The notes below the pieces were generated by a model. That model searched no databases and was not told the DNA's origin. It worked only from the letters and a program-made list of their open reading frames with translations. The position numbers were made by a program, and so were the translations under genes. Shown in pieces: positions 14,800-22,352 of a DNA stretch of 64,000 bases. How positions within the stretch are numbered: position 1 is the stretch's first letter; each line of letters begins with the position of its first letter. The DNA comes from JBDRDI01 sp043820875. GTDB taxonomy: Bacteria; Patescibacteriota; Patescibacteriia; Patescibacteriales; UBA12075. Location of the stretch: assembly GCA_043820875.1 (NCBI GenBank), contig JBDRDI010000034.1, forward strand, positions 16,569 to 80,568, written 5' to 3'.

Positions 14800-15270
14800 A
14801 TGAATTTAAACAAAGCTATGCTTATCGGAAACCTGACCAGGGATCCGGAAATCAGGAATATTCCTTCGGGAATTCCGGTCGCCTCTTTTGCGATTGCCAC
14901 AAATTCTGTTTGGAAAGATCAATCCGGGCAAAAGCAAGAAAGAGCGGATTTTCACAATATCGTTGCTTGGAGAAGATTGGCGGAAATTTGCGGACAATAT
15001 TTAAAAAAGGGATCAAAGGTTTATATTGAAGGCCGTTTGCAAACCAGAGATTGGGTTGGGCAAGATGGCGTGAAAAAATACCGAACTGAAATTATCGCGG
15101 AAAATATGATTATGCTTGATCGTGTTGGAGCTTCATCTGCGGAAGGATCAAACTATCAAGCACCGGCACCTTCTCAGGAGAGCGAACCGGTAATAAATAT
15201 TGATGAGCCTGGAATCGGCGATATCAATCCGGCTGAAGACGAAATCAAAGTAGAGAATATCCCCTTTTAA
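14800..15270 (+). CDS. ssb: Single-stranded DNA-binding protein
   Basis: 156 residues. The OB-fold spans about 1-110 ([56 protein letters not shown]), followed by a flexible acidic linker (about 115-150) and the conserved C-terminal tip ending IPF, which recruits replication and repair partners; the tip here is less acidic than the classic DDDIPF. It binds single-stranded DNA in replication, recombination and DNA uptake. It sits between rpsF and rpsR as in most bacteria. Confidence 0.96.
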   Translation: MNLNKAMLIGNLTRDPEIRNIPSGIPVASFAIATNSVWKDQSGQKQERADFHNIVAWRRLAEICGQYLKKGSKVYIEGRLQTRDWVGQDGVKKYRTEIIAENMIMLDRVGASSAEGSNYQAPAPSQESEPVINIDEPGIGDINPAEDEIKVENIPF

Positions 15271-15299
15271 GTATAGATGATAGAAAATAAAAAATATTT

Positions 15300-15518
15300 A
15301 TGGAAAAAAATAAAGAAAAAAAATTTTGTTATTTTTGCAAACAAGGCATAGAGGGTATTGACTATAAAGATACTCACATGTTGAGGCAGTTTATAAATGT
15401 TTATAAAAAAATACTGCCAAGCAAAAGAACGGGTGTCTGTTCTTGGCACCAGAGAAAATTGTCTATGGCTGTAAAAAGGTCGCGGACCATGGCGTTATTG
15501 CCTTTTACCAATAAATAA
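15300..15518 (+). CDS. rpsR: Ribosomal protein S18
   Basis: 72 residues, the S6 partner in the 30S platform. The core IDYKDTHMLRQFINVYKKILPSKRTGVCSWHQRKLSMAVKRSR is typical. It keeps a zinc-type C-x2-C (CYFC, residues 10-13) and a later C/H pair (CSWH, about 47-50), that is, the C+ form of S18, which needs zinc. It lies 29 bases after ssb and 6 bases before efp, so efp is probably read with it. Confidence 0.95.
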   Translation: MEKNKEKKFCYFCKQGIEGIDYKDTHMLRQFINVYKKILPSKRTGVCSWHQRKLSMAVKRSRTMALLPFTNK

Positions 15519-15524
15519 GACAGT

Positions 15525-16082
15525 ATGTTAAGTCTAAGCGAAATAAAAACAGGACGAGTTGTTTTGGTGAATAAAGAACCATATTTAATCATCAAAACCG
15601 ACCATCATAAAATGGGTCGCGGCGGTGCCGTGTTGAAAGTAAAATTAAAGAACTTGATCAACGGTAAAGTTTTGGAAAGAACTTTTCAGGGGAGTGAAAA
15701 AGCCGAAGAAGCGGATACCAAAGAAAAGAAAGCGAATTTCATGTATAAGGATGAGGAGAACGCGCATTTTATGGACAATGAAAGTTTTGAACAATTTTTT
15801 GTGCCGTTGGAGCAGATAGGAGACAAGCAAAAATTTTTAAAAGAAGGAACAGACGTTGATGTTCTATATTTTGAGGGAAACCCCGTGGCGATCAATTTGC
15901 CAATTAAAATTGATTTAAAGGTCGTGTCCGCTCCTCCCGGAGTAAAAGGAAATACGGCGGGCAATGTGACCAAACAAATAGAGTTGGAAACAGGCGCGAT
16001 TATCAACGCCCCGTTGTTCATCAACGAAGGCGATACAATTAAAATCAATACTGATACGGAGGAGTACGTAGAAAGAGCATAA
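15525..16082 (+). CDS. efp: Elongation factor P, Arg-32 type
   Basis: 185 residues, the standard three-domain length. It enters the ribosome and rescues stalling at polyproline. Domain I ends its loop with HKMGRGGAVLKVKLKN, so residue 32 is Arg where many bacteria have the lysine that is beta-lysylated; domains II and III follow (YKDEENAHFMDNESFEQFFVP; GAIINAPLFINEGDTIKINTDTEEYVERA). Arg-type EF-P in some proteobacteria is rhamnosylated by EarP; no EarP is present in this window, so the Arg may be unmodified. The gene follows rpsR directly and ends at a strong terminator. Confidence 0.95.
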   Translation: MLSLSEIKTGRVVLVNKEPYLIIKTDHHKMGRGGAVLKVKLKNLINGKVLERTFQGSEKAEEADTKEKKANFMYKDEENAHFMDNESFEQFFVPLEQIGDKQKFLKEGTDVDVLYFEGNPVAINLPIKIDLKVVSAPPGVKGNTAGNVTKQIELETGAIINAPLFINEGDTIKINTDTEEYVERA

Positions 16083-16091
16083 CGGAATAAT

Positions 16092-16128
16092 AAAAAGAGA
16101 CGGGTTTTAAACCCGTCTCTTTTTATTA
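16092..16128. terminator. Bidirectional terminator between efp and recA
   Basis: AAAAAGAGACGGGTTT and its complement (16092-16124) form a long perfect hairpin with A and T tails on both sides, serving the convergent efp and recA transcripts. Confidence 0.9.
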
Positions 16129-16144
16129 TTGATAATTTTTTTAT

Positions 16145-17209
16145 TTATTCTACCACTTCTATGGATTTTATTTCTGAGATAATTCTTTTTCGTATTTCTT
16201 TCATTAATTTTTTGTCGGCTCTTAAAAATCTTTTAGCAGTTTCTCGGCCCACACCCAGTTTTATGTCTTCAAAGCTGTATGAATTTCCATTTTTTTTCAC
16301 AACATTATGGACAACAGCCAAATCAAGTAAATCTCCGGAAACAGAAATACCTTCATTATACATAATATCAAATTCACAAGTTCTGAATGGCGCGGCCACT
16401 TTGTTTTTTACTATTTTTACTTTGACCCGATTGCCGATTATTCTTTCACCTTGTTTTATTTGCGCTGATCGTCTTACTTCAATTCGTACTGAGCTATAAA
16501 ATTTCAAAGCATTACCGCCGGTAGTGGTTTCCGGGTTGCCGAAAAATACGCCAATTTTTTGTCTGGTTTGATTGATAAAAATCACTACTGTTTTGGTTCT
16601 GGCAATGGCGCCGGTAAGTTTGCGAAGCGCTTGGCTCATCAAGCGCGCTTGTAGGCCCATGTGTTGATCGCCCATTTCGCCTTCAATCTCTCTTTGAGGA
16701 ACAAGAGCCGCGACGCTGTCTATCACCACGACGTCAATAGCATTGGACCTGACAAGCGTTTCTACAATTTCCAAAGCTTGTTCACCAGTGTCGGGCTGGG
16801 AAATAATCAAGTCTTTTGTGTTGATTCCTATTTTGGCGGCATAGTCCGGATCAAGCGCGTGTTCCGCGTCCACAAAAGCGGCAATGCCGCCCAATTTTTG
16901 AACTTCGGCGATAATATGTTGGGCAAGAGTTGTCTTGCCGGACGCTTCTGGGCCGTAAATCTCAATGATTCTTCCGCGTGGTACCCCGCCGATTCCCAAG
17001 GCAAGATCCAAAGATAGACAACCCGATGGAACAGCGTCCACGTCAACTTTCCGAGCCTCACCGAATTTCATGATTGAACCTTCGCCAAATCTTGTTTTAA
17101 TTTGGTCCATGGCCGACATCGCCGCTTCCAGTTTTTCACCTGATTCTTTTTTGTTTTCCGCGTTGTTTGTTTCTTCTTCTGATGATTTTTGCTTGTTTTT
17201 TTCAGTCAT
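16145..17209 (-). CDS. recA: Recombinase RecA
   Basis: 354 residues, the normal length. Forms ATP-dependent filaments on single-stranded DNA for strand exchange and stimulates self-cleavage of LexA-type repressors. Visible are Walker [10 protein letters not shown] (about 85-93), the catalytic glutamate in FVDAEHALD, Walker [11 protein letters not shown] (about 159-168), the L1/L2 loops ([40 protein letters not shown]) and the C-terminal [19 protein letters not shown] region. An N-terminal extension of about 25 polar residues precedes the core. No TGTTCTA-type operator is seen upstream (17210-17327), so SOS control by the window's LexA-like protein is not evident. Confidence 0.98.
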   Translation of the reverse strand: MTEKNKQKSSEEETNNAENKKESGEKLEAAMSAMDQIKTRFGEGSIMKFGEARKVDVDAVPSGCLSLDLALGIGGVPRGRIIEIYGPEASGKTTLAQHIIAEVQKLGGIAAFVDAEHALDPDYAAKIGINTKDLIISQPDTGEQALEIVETLVRSNAIDVVVIDSVAALVPQREIEGEMGDQHMGLQARLMSQALRKLTGAIARTKTVVIFINQTRQKIGVFFGNPETTTGGNALKFYSSVRIEVRRSAQIKQGERIIGNRVKVKIVKNKVAAPFRTCEFDIMYNEGISVSGDLLDLAVVHNVVKKNGNSYSFEDIKLGVGRETAKRFLRADKKLMKEIRKRIISEIKSIEVVE

Positions 17210-17327
17210 ATAATATGTTTTATTTATTAATTATTTATGTGTAATATCAGAAATTAAAAAAAAGGGTCTGCCCTTCCCTCCCAATCTTTATTTTTTTTAT
17301 TTTATACCATTTCCTCAAAAATTGCAA

Positions 17328-17993
17328 TTAACGTACAAATATGTTTTTTATGATAATATTTTTTTTACTGTATTTTTTTTGAGCCACGATATCAAGCGTA
17401 TTAACACCATTTTTCAAGTTTATTTTTTCCGCGAAAAATCCATTTTTATCAATCAGCACCGGAGCATCGTTTATGGTTATGGATGCCATTGGATCGGTTT
17501 TGCCTTGGATTAAAATATTATTTTCGTTCGTGGCGTAATTATCTTCAAGATTATAAACAATTAAATTTGGAGGAGTAATAATTTTTTTTACATAAAATCC
17601 AATATAAAATACGCAAACGGAAACCAAAAAGACAATTAAAATATTGTTAATTATTTTTGGTAAAGCTAAAAAATAAGAAGCATGGGGAATTTTTTTTGAA
17701 AATAAATTTTTATTTTTATTTTTTATTTTTGTTTCTTCATCAAAAAGATTTATGAGTTCATCCGGATTTATATTCAGAAGACAGGCATATTCGCGCAAAA
17801 AATTTTTTCCATAAAGTCCCTTGGGAAGTTCGCTAAAATTTCCACTTTCCAAAGCTTGAAGATATTTTATATTGATATGAAGTTTTGCGGCGGCTTTTTT
17901 TAAATCTATTTTCTTTTCTTTTCGCGCGTCAATAAGCCGTTTTGAAATTATTTCTTTGCCGGCTGTGATTTTATTTAAAGTAAATGAGTCCAT
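17328..17993 (-). CDS. RodZ-like membrane protein with N-terminal helix-turn-helix
   Basis: 221 residues. An XRE-type helix-turn-helix of the RodZ kind lies at about 10-80 (ISKRLIDARKEKKIDLKKAAAKLHINIKYLQALESG, LPKGLYGKNFLREYACLLNINPDELI), then a membrane helix (about 115-136) and an extracellular beta-rich domain of the glucodextranase-B or bacterial Ig-like kind (GKTDPMASITINDAPVLIDKNGFF, NTLDIVAQ). RodZ links the cell-shape cytoskeleton to the envelope; that role is inferred. ATG 17993 is preferred to 18044, which would overlap the upstream gene's end by 28 bases. Confidence 0.8.
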   Translation of the reverse strand: MDSFTLNKITAGKEIISKRLIDARKEKKIDLKKAAAKLHINIKYLQALESGNFSELPKGLYGKNFLREYACLLNINPDELINLFDEETKIKNKNKNLFSKKIPHASYFLALPKIINNILIVFLVSVCVFYIGFYVKKIITPPNLIVYNLEDNYATNENNILIQGKTDPMASITINDAPVLIDKNGFFAEKINLKNGVNTLDIVAQKKYSKKNIIIKNIFVR

Positions 17994-18016
17994 AAAAGTG
18001 AAAAGCAAAAATCGTT

Positions 18017-18442
18017 TTATCGAAATCCTCCGGTAGTGTCCCATCCCCAGCTTAATCCAAAAGTATCAAAGACATAGCCGATAATTATGTAACTTGTAAA
18101 AACAATAATCATGCCGATGACCGCTCCAACAATGATATTTTTTCCTTTTTCCACGCTTTGGTTGTTGCCGGCCGAAGTCATTAATGTGAAGCCGCCGAAA
18201 ATAAACGCGAGTAAAACCAAAGAACCTGTAATGCCCATTATTATTTGGGCGCCTCTGGCCACAATAACCATAAAGTCGTTCAATTGGCAGTCGCCGGTTT
18301 CAACGCATCCGGCTGAATATTGTTCACCGCTACCACCTCTGTCAAAGATTGACGGCAAGGCCGCGTAAGAGTAGCTTAATGGGATAAGGAGCATGAATGC
18401 TAGTAACGGAATAATTATAAGTTTTAATTTATTATTTTTCAT
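18017..18442 (-). CDS. VirB2/TrbC-like pilin or small secreted membrane protein
   Basis: 141 residues with a signal peptide (about 1-27, ending SYSYAA), a short extracellular segment containing CVETGDC, and two long hydrophobic helices (about 61-86 and 100-125) separated by a polar NNQSVEKGK loop. This two-helix layout with GG between helices (AFIFGGFTLMTSAGNN) is that of type IV secretion pilins, and such genes are abundant in candidate-phyla genomes. It lies next to RodZ-like and binding-protein genes on the same strand. Function in conjugation, attachment or uptake is inferred. Confidence 0.68.
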   Translation of the reverse strand: MKNNKLKLIIIPLLAFMLLIPLSYSYAALPSIFDRGGSGEQYSAGCVETGDCQLNDFMVIVARGAQIIMGITGSLVLLAFIFGGFTLMTSAGNNQSVEKGKNIIVGAVIGMIIVFTSYIIIGYVFDTFGLSWGWDTTGGFR

Positions 18443-18458
18443 GAAAATAATATTTAAT

Positions 18459-19913
18459 TTATTTTATGGTTTGTTGCACCTTGGCCGCGCTCAAAGAAAG
18501 AATTTCCGGAAGTTGAGAGGCTTGTATCTCCTGAACATCATCAATCATTTCTTTTATAATGGTTTCGGCGGCATTGGCATCAGCTCCTTTGTACCAGCTT
18601 TTAGCTGTAAGGGCTTGGCCGGCGAATATTCCGATATCCGGATCATCAATTTGGTCGTTAATTATTTCGCGCAAGGCAGTCGGTTTTTTTACTTTGGCAA
18701 GATATTTTTGCACTTCTGTTTTTTGGGAAATGAATCTTATAAAATCCCAGGCCGCCTCTTGCTTTACTCTCGCGTAATCAGAACCCTGCTTTAAATTTTC
18801 CGGATTGGTTAAAATTTTATTTGAAACCGCCTCCACCCAATAGTTGGCAAAATTAATAGTTTGGTTATTTTCCGGTATTTGAGGCAGTTTAGAAATCGCA
18901 AAATTCAATTTTGGTGCATTTGCTTTTATTTGCGGAAGCATATACGCGTACCCGAACATCATGGCCAATTTTCCTTGAATGAAAAGGTTGAGTGAGTTGT
19001 CCAGCGTATTATTCCAGCTATAAACTTCTTTGGCCGGATTCGCAAAGTCTGAGTAAAATCGTAGAGCATCCAGGCCCGGATTAAAGTTTTTGTCTTTAAA
19101 GTCCGGAGGCGTTGTGTGAAACATGATTGTTTGTTGGTCACTCATCATTACTGTTCCATTTTGCATCATCAGGGCTGACAAGATATCGGTTGATCGATCA
19201 ATGTTGTTTCCTCCGCCCATTGCCACTCCTGCTTGTATTATTTCTCCTTTATTATTTTGTTTGGTTAATTTTTTAACATCTTGTTGAAATTCTCTGTCCC
19301 AATACTCCGGAGGCGTTGAAATTCCAGCATTATTGAATAAATTTTTATTATAATAAAGCGCCAAGGTGTCAACAAAGAGAGGGAGACCGTAAATACCCTC
19401 GGAATATTGTTGTGTTTCCGCGTCTTTTGTTCTGATTACAACGTCATTGTAGACAACATCAATAAAATCCGTTTTTAATTTTGTGGTACTGAACTTTGTG
19501 GTGACTTTTTTATATTCCACGTCTTTTTTTACGCTTCCAGTGACCGTTGGAATTATTGTGGTGATTGTCGTCGGCATCGGTGAAATCAAATTTTTTCCCT
19601 GATATTTTCTTGTCCAAGTATTGTGGATTGAAAAAATATCCGGTCCTCGGTCAGTGGCAAAAGCTTCAATCAGTTCTCTTTCGTATTCCGAGTATTCAAG
19701 TTTGCGGTAATTTATTTTGATATTCGGATGCAATGCCTGATATTCGCCAATCAGACCTTGTAAAGCATCTGTGTCGTCCCAAACTTTCCAATAATTAAGT
19801 TCGATGGGTTGCATTTTTAATGCCACTTCGGGATCAATGGTGTTTTTGCACTTAAAGCCGGAAGTGGCTAGAAAAGTGAAAATCAAAAGAATTGAAGTAA
19901 GTTTAATTTTCAT
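18459..19913 (-). CDS. Extracellular solute-binding protein (family 1), probable lipoprotein
   Basis: 484 residues of the ABC-transporter sugar-binding fold: WKVWDDTDALQGLIGEYQALHPNIKINYRKLEYSEYERELIEAFATDRGPDIFSI near the N terminus, YGLPLFVDTLALYYNKNLFNNAGI (about 172-195), and the late SRIALWDFIRFISQ-like helix (AAWDFIRFISQKTEV, about 405-419). The signal peptide ends in SGFKC, only a loose lipobox. No permease or ATPase genes are adjacent, so it may work with a distant transporter or as a surface receptor. This orphan arrangement is seen in other reduced genomes. Confidence 0.85.
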   Translation of the reverse strand: MKIKLTSILLIFTFLATSGFKCKNTIDPEVALKMQPIELNYWKVWDDTDALQGLIGEYQALHPNIKINYRKLEYSEYERELIEAFATDRGPDIFSIHNTWTRKYQGKNLISPMPTTITTIIPTVTGSVKKDVEYKKVTTKFSTTKLKTDFIDVVYNDVVIRTKDAETQQYSEGIYGLPLFVDTLALYYNKNLFNNAGISTPPEYWDREFQQDVKKLTKQNNKGEIIQAGVAMGGGNNIDRSTDILSALMMQNGTVMMSDQQTIMFHTTPPDFKDKNFNPGLDALRFYSDFANPAKEVYSWNNTLDNSLNLFIQGKLAMMFGYAYMLPQIKANAPKLNFAISKLPQIPENNQTINFANYWVEAVSNKILTNPENLKQGSDYARVKQEAAWDFIRFISQKTEVQKYLAKVKKPTALREIINDQIDDPDIGIFAGQALTAKSWYKGADANAAETIIKEMIDDVQEIQASQLPEILSLSAAKVQQTIK

Positions 19914-19993
19914 ATTTAAAAAGTTAATTCTATTCTATCCATAATTATAGCAAATATAATGTTTAGTTGCCAGTGGCGAATTTAGGATATGTT

Positions 19994-21517
19994 TTATTCC
20001 TCATGTTTTGGTCGGTATTGCAAGGCCTCGGCTGTGTGAGTGGACAGGATGTCCGCGCTTTTTTCCAAATCAGCGATGGTGCGGGCGAGTTTCAGGACGC
20101 GGAAATAGGCGCGCGCTGAAAGACCCATTTGTTCCACAGCGCTTTTTAAAAGTTGGTTTGAAGCTGCGCAAACCGAACAATATTTTTTGACCGCCTCGGA
20201 ATTCATTTCTGAATTTGTAAGAAAGGGCGCGTCTTTAAAGCGTTCCGATTGAATTTGGCGCGCTTCCTCCACTCTTTTTTTAATATTTTCCGATTTTTCT
20301 CCGCCCTCGTTTGAGGATAATTTTTCGAATTTTACCTTTGGTACTTCTATGTGCAAATCAATTCGGTCCAGAATCGGGCCGGATATTTTTTTTCGGTAGC
20401 TTATTACTTGGAGAGGCGAGCAAGAGCAATGTTTTTCTTTGTCTCCGCTGTATCCGCACGGACAAGGATTCATGGCGCTGATTAAAATGAATTTGGCAGG
20501 GAAGCACAAGTTGCCGGCCACGCGACTAATGTGGATTATGCCGTCTTCCATGGGCTGTCGCAAATTTTCCAAAACTTGGCGCGGAAATTCGGCGAATTCG
20601 TCCAAAAATAAAACCCCGCGATGCGAAAGAGAAATTTCTCCGGGTCGTGGCCACGCTCCTCCGCCGACCAATGCGACTCCGGACGAAGTGTGATGAGGAG
20701 AGCGAAACGGACGGCTGGTAATTAAAGAAGATCCTGATTTTAAAAGTCCGGCCACGCTATATATTTTTGTCACCTCCAAAGCTTCATCAAAAGAAAGATT
20801 CGGTAAAATGGACGGCATGGTGCGTGCGATCAATGTTTTTCCGCTCCCGGGTGGACCGACCATGTTCATGTTGTGCGCGCCGGCCGCGGAAATTTCCATG
20901 GCGCGTTTAACATGTTCTTGCCCGCGGATATGTTCCATGTCAAAAAGAATTTTTGTATTTGTAAAAGTAAAATTGGATTTTGCTGCCGCCGGAATTAAAG
21001 TTATTCCCTCAAGGTGTCGTCCAAGTTCTGCCAAATTTTTTACCGGAATCACTTCCAAGTCGCCGACCAACTTTGCTTCTTCGGCGTTTCCCGCCGGCGC
21101 GTATAAAGTTTTTATGCCAGCCTCTTTGGCTTTGATGGCAATCGGCAAGACGCCGTTCACCGGCCGTACATCACCGCTCAAAGCCAGCTCGCCGGCGAAA
21201 AAAGAATCATGAAGCGGGTGCAGAGGAATAATTCTTCCGGTCGCCGCGAGAATGCTCACGGCCACGGGCAAATCATAACTCGGGCCGTGTTTTTTCAAAT
21301 CCGCCGGCGCCAAGTTGACAGTCACTTTTATTTTCGGAAATTCAAATCCGGAATTTTTTATGGCGCTCCGCACTCTTTCGCGTGATTCCGAAACTGCCGT
21401 GTCCGGCAAACCCACGACAGCAAAAAGTCCATGATCACCGCCACCTGTGTCTGCTTCCACTTCCACAATTTCCGCATCCAGGCCAATCACGGCCGCTGAT
21501 AATATTTTTGAAGACAT
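19994..21517 (-). CDS. ComM/YifB-type Mg-chelatase-like AAA ATPase
   Basis: 507 residues, normal length. An N-terminal Lon-like domain (LDAEIVEVEADTGGGDHGLFAVVGLPD, then LAPADLKKHGPSYDLPVAVSILAA) is followed by the AAA core with Walker A GPPGSGKT (about 220-227), Walker B VLFLDEFAEF (about 306-315), NPCPCGYSGD zinc-like cysteine segment (about 354-363) and a C-terminal helical region (LKLARTIADLEKS). The family includes ComM, a helicase that drives branch migration during natural transformation. With RecA, SSB and the pilus ATPase in this window, a DNA-uptake role is plausible. Confidence 0.92.
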   Translation of the reverse strand: MSSKILSAAVIGLDAEIVEVEADTGGGDHGLFAVVGLPDTAVSESRERVRSAIKNSGFEFPKIKVTVNLAPADLKKHGPSYDLPVAVSILAATGRIIPLHPLHDSFFAGELALSGDVRPVNGVLPIAIKAKEAGIKTLYAPAGNAEEAKLVGDLEVIPVKNLAELGRHLEGITLIPAAAKSNFTFTNTKILFDMEHIRGQEHVKRAMEISAAGAHNMNMVGPPGSGKTLIARTMPSILPNLSFDEALEVTKIYSVAGLLKSGSSLITSRPFRSPHHTSSGVALVGGGAWPRPGEISLSHRGVLFLDEFAEFPRQVLENLRQPMEDGIIHISRVAGNLCFPAKFILISAMNPCPCGYSGDKEKHCSCSPLQVISYRKKISGPILDRIDLHIEVPKVKFEKLSSNEGGEKSENIKKRVEEARQIQSERFKDAPFLTNSEMNSEAVKKYCSVCAASNQLLKSAVEQMGLSARAYFRVLKLARTIADLEKSADILSTHTAEALQYRPKHEE

Positions 21518-21715
21518 AACGTTTAGTATAAATTATAAAGCATATTTTAAATCAAAATTCAGAGTGGTATTTATATTTTATATTATTTGAGATGAAGAAA
21601 AGATAAAATAATTAAAGCGCAATTGACTTTCTCTATCGGGAGTGATACTCTTTGTATATTAGTTTTATGATGGGGACATTAAATAATCAATCTGCTCTTT
21701 AAAAAAGGGGGAGAC

Positions 21716-22021
21716 ATGTTCAGTGAAAGACCATTAAGGCCTGATTTGTTTGTGCAGGAAGTCGAAAAAAGTACGATGTCTAAACAAGCGAATATCACAG
21801 TCATGGGGCAACGTGCTCAGTTGGAGTCGCTCCAAAGACTATTGCTTGAAAATGAAATTCAAAGTGTTGTAGAAGAAAGAAACGAAGGAAACTTCGTGCT
21901 TGTCATTTACGTCTTAAAACACGGGGATGGCAACGAAATAATTTTGGGCAACCTGGACTCTCCTCAGGGTACGGAAAACGCCATGCAGACCATAGTAGCA
22001 TTAATGGAGGCGGATAGATGA
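21716..22021 (+). CDS. Unknown 101-residue protein, first of a coupled pair
   Basis: No family recognised. The middle (ITVMGQRAQLESLQRLLLENEIQSVVEERNEGNFVLVIYV, about 27-66) looks like a small alpha/beta fold of the putative-signal-transducing (DUF2007-like) kind, but this is weak. A very strong ribosome-binding site (AAGGGGGAGAC) precedes the ATG, preceded by a CTCTTTAAAAAA string like that before the 12401 gene. The stop overlaps the next start as ATGA, so translation is coupled. Confidence 0.65.
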   Translation: MFSERPLRPDLFVQEVEKSTMSKQANITVMGQRAQLESLQRLLLENEIQSVVEERNEGNFVLVIYVLKHGDGNEIILGNLDSPQGTENAMQTIVALMEADR

Positions 22022-22158
22022 GATTGCTTTTTCTTTTTTTTCAGCGTATTTTTTCGCCGGCAATTGTCAGCAAAGAAGAACGTTTGACCATGAGGGCTAT
22101 TAGGCTATCTTTTTCCTCTGAGGAGGCTAGAAAAAGAGACTTAAAGAGATATAAATAG
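22018..22158 (+). CDS. 46-residue basic peptide coupled to the upstream gene
   Basis: The frame begins at the ATGA overlap and encodes 46 residues: a hydrophobic start (MRLLFLFFQRIF), then SKEERLTMRAIRLSFSSEEARKRDLKRYK, rich in Arg and Lys. It could be an amphipathic membrane-associated or nucleic-acid-binding peptide. No family is recognised. A strong terminator lies 27 bases downstream, which supports a genuine two-gene transcript. Confidence 0.5.
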   Translation: MRLLFLFFQRIFSPAIVSKEERLTMRAIRLSFSSEEARKRDLKRYK

Positions 22159-22184
22159 TATCTTAATTGTACATTTTAAAGTTC

Positions 22185-22219
22185 AAGGCTTGTGTTGCGA
22201 AACAACACAAGCCTTTTTT
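22185..22219 (+). terminator. Rho-independent terminator
   Basis: AAGGCTTGTGTTG (22185-22197) pairs perfectly with 22203-22215 over a 5-base loop, followed by T6. Confidence 0.92.
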
Positions 22220-22222
22220 GTA

Positions 22223-22250
22223 TTGACAAAATTTAAAAATAATGTAATAT
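22223..22250 (+). promoter_or_regulatory. Promoter before the surface beta-helix protein gene
   Basis: TTGACA (22223-22228) and TAATAT (22245-22250) with a 16-base spacer; the mRNA would have a leader of about 95 bases. Confidence 0.5.
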
Positions 22251-22352
22251 AAAGCCACATTAGGTGTTGACAAAAGTTGATTATTATAATAGAATAAAAG
22301 ATTAAATATTTAAAAATATCTAAATTGTAATAAAAATAATAACTAAGTTTAT

